NCBI GenBank assembly: GCA_009783525.1
Contig: WRDG01000090.1
Location: 1-8,274, forward strand
DNA length: 8,274 bases
Direction of reading: 5' to 3'
Source of the DNA: Defluviitaleaceae bacterium
Lineage (GTDB): Bacteria; Bacillota; Clostridia; Lachnospirales; WQUN01
In this document: positions 1-5,863 of the stretch, piece after piece
How the letters are laid out: every line of letters begins with the position of its first letter
How positions within the stretch are numbered: position 1 is the stretch's first letter
The notes under the pieces: model-generated
Databases searched by the model: none
What the model was told of the DNA's origin: nothing
The model's input: only the letters and a program-made list of their open reading frames with translations
Program-made: the position numbers and the translations under genes

Positions 1-306
1 ACATTGCTGCCGGGCCACCCGATTGCAGCAGGCATACCCAACCCCGGAGAAATTGAAGCCGAAGAGTGCTACAACGAATTTTTTGACATCCCCCAGCCGG
101 ACGAGCTTGTTTTTAACGCCGCCTTCGAACGCTGCGGTTCGTTCCGCGCAGGGGCGGCATACCACCGCGGACGCGGCAAGGTTTTTTATTTTCAACCCGG
201 CCACGAAACTTATCCGATTTACCGCCAAAAAGAAATACAGGACATATTATTAAACGCGGTGTATTGGAGCGCCCGCGCAAAAAGCGGAAGCATAGGCAGA
301 GCATAA
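1..306 (+). CDS. ThuA-family (trehalose utilisation-like) protein, C-terminal part
   Basis: The reading frame is open from the first base and stops at TAA 304-306, giving 101 residues of a protein whose start lies upstream. The visible part matches the C-terminal half of ThuA-like domains: an HPIAAGIP segment, an E-E-x-Y-x-E-F-F-D-I-P stretch, PDELVF, then GRGKVFYFQPGHETYP and a final helix ending in LNAVYWS. ThuA-like proteins have a class I glutamine amidotransferase-like fold and are usually about 240-260 residues, so roughly the first 140-150 residues should be missing. Members occur in sugar catabolic loci, often with Gfo/Idh/MocA oxidoreductases, and have been linked to processing of oxidised (keto) sugars; the exact reaction here cannot be read from the sequence. 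The next gene starts 65 bases downstream on the same strand, so co-transcription is likely. Family assignment is firm; function is open. Confidence 0.85.
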   Translation, partial: TLLPGHPIAAGIPNPGEIEAEECYNEFFDIPQPDELVFNAAFERCGSFRAGAAYHRGRGKVFYFQPGHETYPIYRQKEIQDILLNAVYWSARAKSGSIGRA

Positions 307-327
307 AAATTAAACGGAAAGGCGCGG

Positions 328-345
328 ACGTAAATTAATTTATGT
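328..345. promoter_or_regulatory. AT-rich palindrome upstream of the DUF4838 gene
   Basis: The 12-base core TAAATTAATTTA (331-342) is a perfect palindrome. The flanks extend it to 18 bases with one mismatched pair (G330/T343). It sits in the 65-base gap between the ThuA-like gene and the DUF4838 gene. It could be an operator, but AT-rich palindromes arise easily by chance and I see no convincing -35/-10 pair around it. Confidence 0.25.
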
Positions 346-371
346 TTTTGCGTTACGCGAACGGTTGAAAA

Positions 372-2114
372 ATGAAACTTCTATTGGCAAAGGGCGGTCG
401 AACTGGCTATCACATCGTAGTGGGTAAAGACGCGCCGGACGCGGATAAATTTGCGGCAAGGGAGCTTGCAAATTTTTTATTTGAAATAACCGGCGCGGCG
501 TTCACTTTTTCTTTTGAGCGCGGTTCGGCAGAAAAAATAATTGCCGTGGGTCAGGCGGCGGCGGCGGAAGCTGGCTTCGCGCTTGAAGCAGACCTGGGGC
601 TTGAAACGCTTGTACACGATACGAATGGCGGCGACGTCGCGCTGTACGGCGGGCAGCCAAGGGGCACGCTGTACGCCGTGTACGATTTTTTGGACGGACT
701 CGGCTGCCGATGGTTTACCCCGACGGTGAGCCGCATACCCCGTCTGCCGGATTTGGAAATATTCGTGCAAAAAAAACGCTTCACCCCGGTGCTTGAATAC
801 CGCGACCACAACTACCACTTTATGCGTGAAGACCCGGTGTTTGCCGCCCGCAATAAAATAAACGGCGCGATGACGCGCCTTATGCCCGAAATGGGCGGCA
901 GGATCAAGTACGGGCCGTTTGTGCATACATTTGAAAAATTGATGTCGCCGAAAGATTATTTTGAAGAGCACCCGGAATATTTTTCGATGGTTAAGGGAGA
1001 GCGCATCAGCGAAAAAACTCAGCTTTGCTTGACTAACCCGGACGTACATAAAATCGTGTGCGGCGAGATCCGCAAATGGCTTACGGAGGACCCGACGCTT
1101 ACGATAATTTCCGTTTCGCAAAACGATTGGTCAAACCCCTGCGAATGCCCCGAATGTAAAAAAGTAGATGAATTAACAGGTTCAAACGCGGGCACGATGA
1201 TAATGTTTTTGAACAAGGTTGCCGAAACTCTTGAACCGGAATACCCGCATGTGGTGTTCGACACGCTCGCGTACAGTTACACGCGAAAGACGCCGAAGGG
1301 GATCAAGCCGCGTCATAATGTTTGCGTGCGCTTGTGCTCAATCGAATGCTGCTACTCGCACCCGTACGGGCAATGTGACGGCATGCCCGATATTTTTGCG
1401 CGTGAAGTAACCGACAATGTCCATTCGGATCAATCTTTCGCAAGCGACCTGCGCGAATGGGCAAAGATTTGCGACAGGCTGTACATTTGGGATTATGTAA
1501 CAAATTTTGCAAACTACTGCATGCCGTTTCCTAACTTCCATGTGCTGGCGGACAACATAAAATTTTTAACGGCCAACAGCGTGCGCGGCATTTTCGAACA
1601 AGGCAATTCGACAAGCGGCGGCGGCGCGGATTTAAACGAGCTGCGCTGTTACATGATCTCGCGGTTGCTGTGGGACCCGCACTGCGACATAGAAGCGGAA
1701 AAGAAAATGTTTTTGGAAGAATTTTACGGCGAAGCGGCAAGCGCCGTCTCCGAATACATCGACCTGATGCGCGAAGCCGTTGTTGCCGACGGCGTGCATA
1801 TGGGCATCTACGAGCCGCCGGAATTCCATCATTTAACAGACGCGGCGCTGACCCGCGCGGAAGAAATTCTTTCTGCGCCGGAAGAAGAATTGATGCGCGA
1901 CATGACGCGGCTCGTTCGGCTTAAGCGCGCGCAGCTTCCGTTAAAATTCGTGCGGATGCGTCACAAGGTCAAGCCGGAGGCGATCGACAGGGAATTGATC
2001 GAGGTTTTTTTCGAGCTGGCAAAGACGGCGGGCATATCGAGGGTTTCGGAAATAAGGACGCTTGAGTATTCAAAAAATCATTTGCTTGAAAAAGGGACGC
2101 TTTATACTTTTTAA
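372..2114 (+). CDS. DUF4838 protein, alpha-glucuronidase-like N-domain, probably cytoplasmic glycoside-acting enzyme
   Basis: The protein has 580 residues. Residues 1-135 form an N-terminal domain like that preceding the barrel in GH67 alpha-glucuronidases and many DUF4838 proteins, with an AARELANFLFEITG helix near 28-41 and the signature GGQPRGTLYAVYDFLDGLG (93-111) followed by CRWFTP. Residues about 140-450 form the DUF4838 core: SVSQNDWSNPCECPEC near 247-262 (three closely spaced Cys), WDYVTNFANY near 373-382, and an acidic GIFEQGN near 406-412 that could lie in the active site. The remaining C-terminal part looks helical. The ATG at 372 is the only possible start, because an in-frame TGA lies at 366-368; no clear Shine-Dalgarno precedes it. 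The N-terminus (MKLLLAKGGRTG) is not a signal peptide, so the enzyme should act on an imported substrate. The family has no well-established substrate; glucuronoside cleavage is an analogy only. A strong terminator follows. Confidence 0.85.
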   Translation: MKLLLAKGGRTGYHIVVGKDAPDADKFAARELANFLFEITGAAFTFSFERGSAEKIIAVGQAAAAEAGFALEADLGLETLVHDTNGGDVALYGGQPRGTLYAVYDFLDGLGCRWFTPTVSRIPRLPDLEIFVQKKRFTPVLEYRDHNYHFMREDPVFAARNKINGAMTRLMPEMGGRIKYGPFVHTFEKLMSPKDYFEEHPEYFSMVKGERISEKTQLCLTNPDVHKIVCGEIRKWLTEDPTLTIISVSQNDWSNPCECPECKKVDELTGSNAGTMIMFLNKVAETLEPEYPHVVFDTLAYSYTRKTPKGIKPRHNVCVRLCSIECCYSHPYGQCDGMPDIFAREVTDNVHSDQSFASDLREWAKICDRLYIWDYVTNFANYCMPFPNFHVLADNIKFLTANSVRGIFEQGNSTSGGGADLNELRCYMISRLLWDPHCDIEAEKKMFLEEFYGEAASAVSEYIDLMREAVVADGVHMGIYEPPEFHHLTDAALTRAEEILSAPEEELMRDMTRLVRLKRAQLPLKFVRMRHKVKPEAIDRELIEVFFELAKTAGISRVSEIRTLEYSKNHLLEKGTLYTF

Positions 2115-2148
2115 AAACTTTTTGAAACGGAAAAAAATAATACGGCGC

Positions 2149-2190
2149 AAAAAAAAAGGGGCGGCTGCGTTTTGCAGCATCCCCTTTTTT
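2149..2190. terminator. Bidirectional intrinsic terminator between convergent genes
   Basis: GGGG (2158-2161) pairs with CCCC (2181-2184), and GCTGC (2164-2168) pairs with GCAGC (2174-2178), with a 2x2 internal mismatch and a GTTTT loop. The stem is flanked by nine A's on the left (2149-2157) and six T's on the right (2185-2190), so both strands show a G/C stem followed by a T-run. It lies 34 bases after the DUF4838 stop and downstream of the converging DUF1848 gene, so it can end transcripts from both sides. Confidence 0.88.
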
Positions 2191-2307
2191 ATTTGCGTCT
2201 GTTTTACGAACAAGCAGCCATCAGCACTTTACTGTTACTTATTTATACAAAAAAAAAAACAAAAATCATAATAAACATAATAATTTATCATAAACATTAA
2301 TCCCCGT

Positions 2308-3171
2308 TTACAACGTTCCCGATATTATTGCCGCTTCCGGGTCGTGCTTGGCAAAGTTCCCTGCAATTTGTTTGTGGTTGTAGTTTGCGTAGCAGTATTT
2401 GCATCCGCTTAAGCATGTGTTGTACATGCCGATGTCAATGCTTTGGATGCACCCGCATTCGTCGCGTTGATTTTTATCCTTGCGGTAATTTATGCGGCGG
2501 CCGAGAAGCTTTTCCAAAAGGACGCCGTCGACGCACTGGGCGTGCGGTATACCGAAACGCTGGACGGTCCGTTCTTCGGCGCAGGCGTCAATTTTAAACC
2601 CGTACTCGCGCGCGGTTTCTGCGCAAATACCGGTGAGTAAAACTTTTTGTTCGTCCGTGATCTCATGCAGATCCAATTCTTTTATGTTTCGCTTCACTTC
2701 GCGGTAATGCGTGTCTATAAAACTTATGATCACTTTTTCGGTATAACTCTTTAATTTTTTTGCTATCTCATTGAAAGCCGACTGATGGTATTCGACGGTA
2801 TAATTTTTATTAAGCAATATCGGGTCGTATCTCCAAATAACCCTGTTCGGTCCCAACTTGTCCGAAAGCTGCCTGAAGGCGGCGAGCAGTTTGTCGCTTT
2901 TTATCGGTTCAATTTCGTTTCCGTACGGAGTTACCGTTATTTGAAAATAAAACATGTAGTCGTTAAGCTCGTCCAAACGGTCGAGCATCGGAATCGGATT
3001 TTTCGTCCAAAATACGAAACCGTCTATGGCGTCGGGTGAAAGGTCAACCTTCGTTAATTGCTGAAAGTTAAACGGATTGCGTACATATACTAATTTTTCT
3101 TTTATGCGGTTAAAAAACCAGTCGCTGTAGTAGGAGGCTATATCCGTTCTGCGGCTCGCACTGATAATCAT
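2308..3171 (-). CDS. DUF1848 family protein, radical-SAM-like iron-sulphur protein
   Basis: The protein has 287 residues. The start MIISASRRTDI is the family's usual N-terminus and has a well-placed AAAGGA upstream. The same frame stays open 130 codons further upstream, but that part is the complement of the aldolase gene and is not coding. Visible blocks are SASRRTDI (4-11), a GFVFWTKNP segment (51-59), VIWRYDPI (111-118) and a Cys-rich C-terminus. The latter has C239-G-C241, then SIDIGMYNTC with C253, C257 and C260 in a CX3CX2C arrangement ending YCYAN. DUF1848 is uncharacterised; its C-terminal Cys cluster resembles the [4Fe-4S] motif normally near the N-terminus of radical SAM enzymes. 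Further Cys at 183, 197 and 213 may bind a second cluster. The gene is transcribed alone and against its neighbours, so a role in the sugar pathway is not implied. Family is near certain; function is unknown. Confidence 0.9.
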   Translation of the reverse strand: MIISASRRTDIASYYSDWFFNRIKEKLVYVRNPFNFQQLTKVDLSPDAIDGFVFWTKNPIPMLDRLDELNDYMFYFQITVTPYGNEIEPIKSDKLLAAFRQLSDKLGPNRVIWRYDPILLNKNYTVEYHQSAFNEIAKKLKSYTEKVIISFIDTHYREVKRNIKELDLHEITDEQKVLLTGICAETAREYGFKIDACAEERTVQRFGIPHAQCVDGVLLEKLLGRRINYRKDKNQRDECGCIQSIDIGMYNTCLSGCKYCYANYNHKQIAGNFAKHDPEAAIISGTL

Positions 3172-3179
3172 CTGCAACG

Positions 3180-3185
3180 TCCTTT
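3180..3185 (-). promoter_or_regulatory. Ribosome binding site of the DUF1848 gene
   Basis: On the minus strand AAAGGA ends 8 bases before the ATG at 3171. It fixes the start at MIISASRR and argues against the longer upstream frame. Confidence 0.7.
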
Positions 3186-3219
3186 CGGAAATGGAATTAA
3201 ATGCGGCGATATTTTGGAG

Positions 3220-3248
3220 ATTATAAACAAAAAGAATAAATTTTTCAT
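3220..3248 (-). promoter_or_regulatory. Candidate sigma-70-type promoter for the DUF1848 gene
   Basis: On the minus strand a perfect TATAAT (plus-strand 3220-3225) lies 17 bases from ATGAAA (3243-3248, four of six matches to TTGACA). It is about 50 bases upstream of the DUF1848 start. Spacing and the exact -10 box make this a good candidate, although the region is AT-rich. Confidence 0.55.
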
Positions 3249-3276
3249 TGTTAAATTTGTTTTGTTTTGATATTTT
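3248..3276 (+). promoter_or_regulatory. Candidate sigma-70-type promoter for the aldolase-iol operon
   Basis: TTGTTA (3248-3253, four of six matches to TTGACA) and TATTTT (3271-3276, four of six matches to TATAAT) are 17 bases apart. Transcription would begin near 3282-3285, giving a short leader before the Shine-Dalgarno at 3295. The -35 box touches that of the divergent promoter. Several T-rich alternatives exist nearby, so the exact boxes are uncertain. Confidence 0.4.
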
Positions 3277-3282
3277 TAGCGT

Positions 3283-3294
3283 GAAAATATTTTC
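3283..3294. promoter_or_regulatory. Perfect 12-base palindrome, candidate operator at the operon start
   Basis: GAAAATATTTTC is a perfect inverted repeat lying between the predicted rightward -10 box and the Shine-Dalgarno, near the expected transcription start. A repressor bound here would block the operon. It loosely resembles catabolite-response-type sites (TGAAA...TTTC) but lacks their central CG, so the regulator cannot be named. Confidence 0.4.
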
Positions 3295-3299
3295 GGAGG
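3295..3299 (+). promoter_or_regulatory. Ribosome binding site of the aldolase gene
   Basis: GGAGG ends five bases before the ATG at 3305. It selects this start over the in-frame ATG at 3248, whose extra 19 residues (hydrophobic, Phe-rich) would overlap the promoter and do not belong to the family. Confidence 0.8.
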
Positions 3300-3304
3300 C
3301 CGGC

Positions 3305-4090
3305 ATGATTAACCGACCCATAGACAAACTGAACATAAAACTTAAATACGGCACGCCCATTATCGGCACGCATGTATCGCTCGCCGAACACTGCATTACG
3401 GAAGTCATGGGCGAAACCGGTTTTGAATTCGTTTGGATAGACTGGGAACATTCCGCGATGGACCGCAGGGATGTCCAAAACCATTTGATTGCCGCGCGCG
3501 CGGCGGGCATTGCAGCGTTTGTGCGCGTACCCTGGAACGACCCCGTGCTGGTTAAGCCCATTTTAGAAATGGGGCCGGACGGGGTTGTTTTTCCGATGAT
3601 AAGGACAGCGGAAGAAGCGAGAGCCGCCGTCGCGTCATGTCTTTACCCGCCGAAGGGGATACGCGGCTACGGCCCGAGGCGTGCAAACAATTACGGCGCG
3701 ATGTCCGGGGACGAGTATCTGCGTCAGGTCGAAACAAGTTTTTGGAAGATCATGCAAATAGAGCATGTCGACGCGGTAAAAAATTTAGACGAAATATTAA
3801 CGGTCGACGGAGTGGATACGATAGTGGTCGGGCCAAACGATTTATCTGGTTCTGCGGGTTTGCTGACGCAGACGAGGCATCCGGAAGTTTTGGCGCTGCT
3901 TGACGAAATCGCAGAAAAATGCCGTGATCATAAAAAACCATTCGGCGTTTCGCTCGGTTTCGCAAAAGAGACGATCGAAGACTGGAAGAGGCGCGGATGC
4001 GCGTGGATTGCTTGCGGCGGAGACACCGGATATCTGTACGAGGGCGCGGTCGGCACTTATAAAAACGTAAAAGAAATTATGAACGGATAA
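3305..4090 (+). CDS. HpcH/HpaI-family class II pyruvate aldolase
   Basis: The protein has 261 residues, matching the usual length for 4-hydroxy-2-oxoheptanedioate aldolase and 2-dehydro-3-deoxyglucarate aldolase relatives. It is a metal-dependent TIM barrel that reversibly cleaves 4-hydroxy-2-oxoacids to pyruvate plus an aldehyde. All key family positions are present: D46-W-E-H49 (DWEHS), R74 in FVRVPW, PMIRTAEEA (97-105), the YPPKGIRGYGPRRA block (114-127), Q151-I-E153 and GPNDLSGSAG (176-185). E153 and D179 should bind the divalent metal, with H49 and R74 catalytic. It is the first gene of the rightward operon, 14 bases before the IolE-like gene. The specific substrate cannot be read from sequence; 2-keto-3-deoxy sugar acids are plausible. 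It is not an IolJ-type (class II fructose-bisphosphate-like) aldolase. Confidence 0.9.
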   Translation: MINRPIDKLNIKLKYGTPIIGTHVSLAEHCITEVMGETGFEFVWIDWEHSAMDRRDVQNHLIAARAAGIAAFVRVPWNDPVLVKPILEMGPDGVVFPMIRTAEEARAAVASCLYPPKGIRGYGPRRANNYGAMSGDEYLRQVETSFWKIMQIEHVDAVKNLDEILTVDGVDTIVVGPNDLSGSAGLLTQTRHPEVLALLDEIAEKCRDHKKPFGVSLGFAKETIEDWKRRGCAWIACGGDTGYLYEGAVGTYKNVKEIMNG

Positions 4091-4104
4091 GCGGGAGCTG
4101 CCAT

Positions 4105-4992
4105 ATGAAAAACTATAACATCCGTTTGGGAACCGCTCCCGATTCGTGGGGCGTGTGGTTTCCGGACGACGACAAGCAGCCGGATTGCATGCGGTGCCTC
4201 GACGAGATCGCGCTTTCGGGTTTTACGGGAGTCGAGCTCGGGCCGTGGGGGTATCTTCCCAACGATATAAATACATTAAAAAAAGCGCTCGAGCTGCGCG
4301 GGCTTGTTTTGGTTGCGGGCACGGCCGGCGCAGATTTTTCGAGCGGCGCTTCGGTTGCAAAACTGTGCGCGGTAATAGACGAAATGGCTCCGCTGCTTGC
4401 GGGTTTTCCCGAAGCGAAATATGTCGTGCTGCTTCCCGACATGTACACAGACGCGGCTACTGGGGAAGAAACGCTTCCGCGCGTTTTGGACGGCGGCGCG
4501 CTTGCGGTTATGCATGCAAACATAGAAAAAATTTGCGTTTATGTGCGTAAGCTCGGGCTTGTTCCCGCGCTGCACCCTCATGTTGACAGCCATATACAAA
4601 CGGAGGAAGAAATTGAGCGCGTGCTTGACAACACGAGCGCGGAGCTGTGCTTCGATACAGGGCACCATCTTTACGGCGGAGGCGATCCCGTCGCTTTTTA
4701 TAAAAAGCATTTCAAGCGCATACCGTTCATGCATGTCAAAGAATGTGACATGCGTATAAAATCTAAAATGGAAGCGTGCGGCTGGCCGTTTTCCAAAGCG
4801 GTGAGCGAAGGCATCATGTGCGAGCCGGGCACAGGCGGAATAAATTTTACGGACCTTTTCGGTCATATGAAACAAATCGGTTATAACGGCTGGGTGGTGG
4901 CCGAGCAGGATATGTATCCGTTGGAGGATTTTAACAAACCACTCGCGACGGCAAAACGCACGTTCAATTATTTGCGGGGATTGGTCGGGTAA
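4105..4992 (+). CDS. iolE: IolE-like TIM-barrel protein, probable myo-inosose-2 dehydratase
   Basis: The 295-residue protein belongs to the xylose isomerase-like TIM-barrel (sugar phosphate isomerase/epimerase, COG1082) superfamily. The N-terminus GTAPDSWGVWFPDD (9-22) and GVELGPWGYLPND (42-54) are characteristic of IolE-like members. Probable metal and substrate residues are in HPHVDSHI (157-164), CFDTGHHLYGGGDP (182-195; D184, H187), FMHVKE (208-213; H210) and VAEQD (265-269; E267). IolE dehydrates scyllo-inosose to 3D-trihydroxycyclohexane-1,2-dione, which is the substrate of IolD, encoded two genes downstream. The start at 4105 has GGGAG seven bases upstream. The next gene begins three bases after the stop, so translation is probably coupled. 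Fold is certain; the dehydratase call leans on the iolB/iolD neighbours, since this superfamily also includes epimerases. Confidence 0.8.
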   Translation: MKNYNIRLGTAPDSWGVWFPDDDKQPDCMRCLDEIALSGFTGVELGPWGYLPNDINTLKKALELRGLVLVAGTAGADFSSGASVAKLCAVIDEMAPLLAGFPEAKYVVLLPDMYTDAATGEETLPRVLDGGALAVMHANIEKICVYVRKLGLVPALHPHVDSHIQTEEEIERVLDNTSAELCFDTGHHLYGGGDPVAFYKKHFKRIPFMHVKECDMRIKSKMEACGWPFSKAVSEGIMCEPGTGGINFTDLFGHMKQIGYNGWVVAEQDMYPLEDFNKPLATAKRTFNYLRGLVG

Positions 4993-4995
4993 CAT

Positions 4996-5799
4996 ATGCG
5001 GTTAGGTTATAGCGCGTTAACAAAAAAAAATTATTCGTTCAAGCAACACGGTTCGCCCGATGCAAATTTATTGGGCATGGACATAGGGATCTGCCGTATC
5101 AAAAAAAATTCAATAAATAATTATTGTTTTGCCGATGACGAATCCGCTTTTTTATTGTTGGAAGGCGAAGCGGCGTTTACATGCGGCACAGCGGGTTTCG
5201 AAGCGGCGCGCCGTTCGGTTTTTGACGAGCTGCCCTCGGCGTTTCACGTGCCGTGCAATACAACGGTAACGGTCGCCGCAAACGAAGACACAAAAATATT
5301 GTTGCAACGGGTGACGAATCCTTCGTGGTTCGCGCCCGTTTTTTATTCGCAGAATAACATCGGCGAACGGATTTTAGGCGGCGATGCGCTGCAGGGTTGT
5401 TCAGAGCGCGTAATACGCGACATTTTCAATTACGAAAACGCGCCGTATTCCAATATGGTTATGGGCGAAGTGGTGACGCTGCCCGGCAGATGGTCGAGTT
5501 ATCCGCCGCATTCGCATCCGCAGCCGGAGGTTTACTATTATCTTTTTGATAAGCCGCAGGGGTTCGGGGTTTCTTTTATTGGGGAAAAGACAAAAATAGT
5601 CGCAAGCGGCGACGTTTCGATTATACCCGGCGGGTTTACGCATCCGCAGTGCGCCGCGGCAGGTTACGCGATGTACTTCTGCTGGATGATACGCCATCTG
5701 CCCGGCAACCCGTGGAGCGACCGCATCGTCGACCCGGCTCATGCTTGGCTTGAAAATTCCGATGCGGAGGTTTGGGCAAAAAAAAGCGGCGATAAATAA
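4996..5799 (+). CDS. iolB: 5-deoxy-glucuronate isomerase IolB
   Basis: The protein has 267 residues, the usual IolB length, and folds as a bicupin. IolB converts 5-deoxy-D-glucuronate, the IolD product, to 2-deoxy-5-keto-D-gluconate. The diagnostic metal site in the second cupin is seen: GRWSSYPPHSHPQPEVYYY (164-182) with H172, H174 and E178, followed by QGFGVSF and then GGFTHP with H216. The block AAAGYAMYFCWMIRHLPGNPW (220-240 region) is typical of the family. The spacing between the His pair and E178 is the short form (HPQPE) rather than the longer insert found in Bacillus-type IolB. The ATG lies three bases after the preceding stop and has only a weak upstream GGTCGGG, so it likely depends on translational coupling. 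A run of eight A's lies near the 3' end (about 5778-5785) but the frame is intact. Confidence 0.95.
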   Translation: MRLGYSALTKKNYSFKQHGSPDANLLGMDIGICRIKKNSINNYCFADDESAFLLLEGEAAFTCGTAGFEAARRSVFDELPSAFHVPCNTTVTVAANEDTKILLQRVTNPSWFAPVFYSQNNIGERILGGDALQGCSERVIRDIFNYENAPYSNMVMGEVVTLPGRWSSYPPHSHPQPEVYYYLFDKPQGFGVSFIGEKTKIVASGDVSIIPGGFTHPQCAAAGYAMYFCWMIRHLPGNPWSDRIVDPAHAWLENSDAEVWAKKSGDK

Positions 5800-5816
5800 T
5801 GACATTACGAAGCGCA

Positions 5817-5833
5817 GCCGGTGCGGAACCGGT
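5817..5833 (+). repeat. Short hairpin in the iolB-iolD gap
   Basis: CCGGT (5818-5822) and ACCGG (5828-5832) pair around a GCGGA loop, with a possible G-U closing pair. It lies in the 64-base spacer about 18 bases before the iolD Shine-Dalgarno and has no T-run, so it is not a terminator. It may influence mRNA stability or differential expression within the operon, or be incidental. Confidence 0.35.
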
Positions 5834-5850
5834 GTGTCAAGCGAAAAAAA

Positions 5851-5856
5851 GGGAGA
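5851..5856 (+). promoter_or_regulatory. Ribosome binding site of iolD
   Basis: GGGAGA ends seven bases before the ATG at 5864. It supports the start at MLLTCAQALV over the longer in-frame reading from 5741, which would overlap the end of iolB. Confidence 0.8.
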
Positions 5857-5863
5857 AAACCAT

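Noticed and set aside
2220..2307. A-rich, CATAA-repeating stretch near the DUF1848 3' end
   Set aside because: It is low-complexity AT sequence with no stable stem or regular array; the hairpin at 2149-2190 explains termination better.
3248..3304. 19-codon upstream extension of the aldolase
   Set aside because: It lies over the predicted promoter and has no ribosome site; GGAGG at 3295-3299 points to the ATG at 3305.
3172..3561. 130-codon upstream extension of the DUF1848 frame
   Set aside because: It overlaps the divergent promoter region and the 5' end of the aldolase gene on the other strand; MIISASRR with its AAAGGA site is the family start.
4276..4995. Long minus-strand open frame (239 codons) opposite the IolE-like gene
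   Set aside because: It mirrors a well-supported gene, has no recognisable motifs, and is expected from the codon composition of the real strand. The same applies to those at 477-1121 and 6272-6853.
5776..5786. A8 run near the end of iolB (and an A9 run near 6976 in iolD) as programmed slippage sites
   Set aside because: Both frames are intact and family-like on either side, and A-runs are common throughout the window.
5741..5863. 41-codon upstream extension of iolD overlapping iolB
   Set aside because: The sequence is low in family resemblance, while GGGAGA and the IolD-type N-terminus support the start at 5864.
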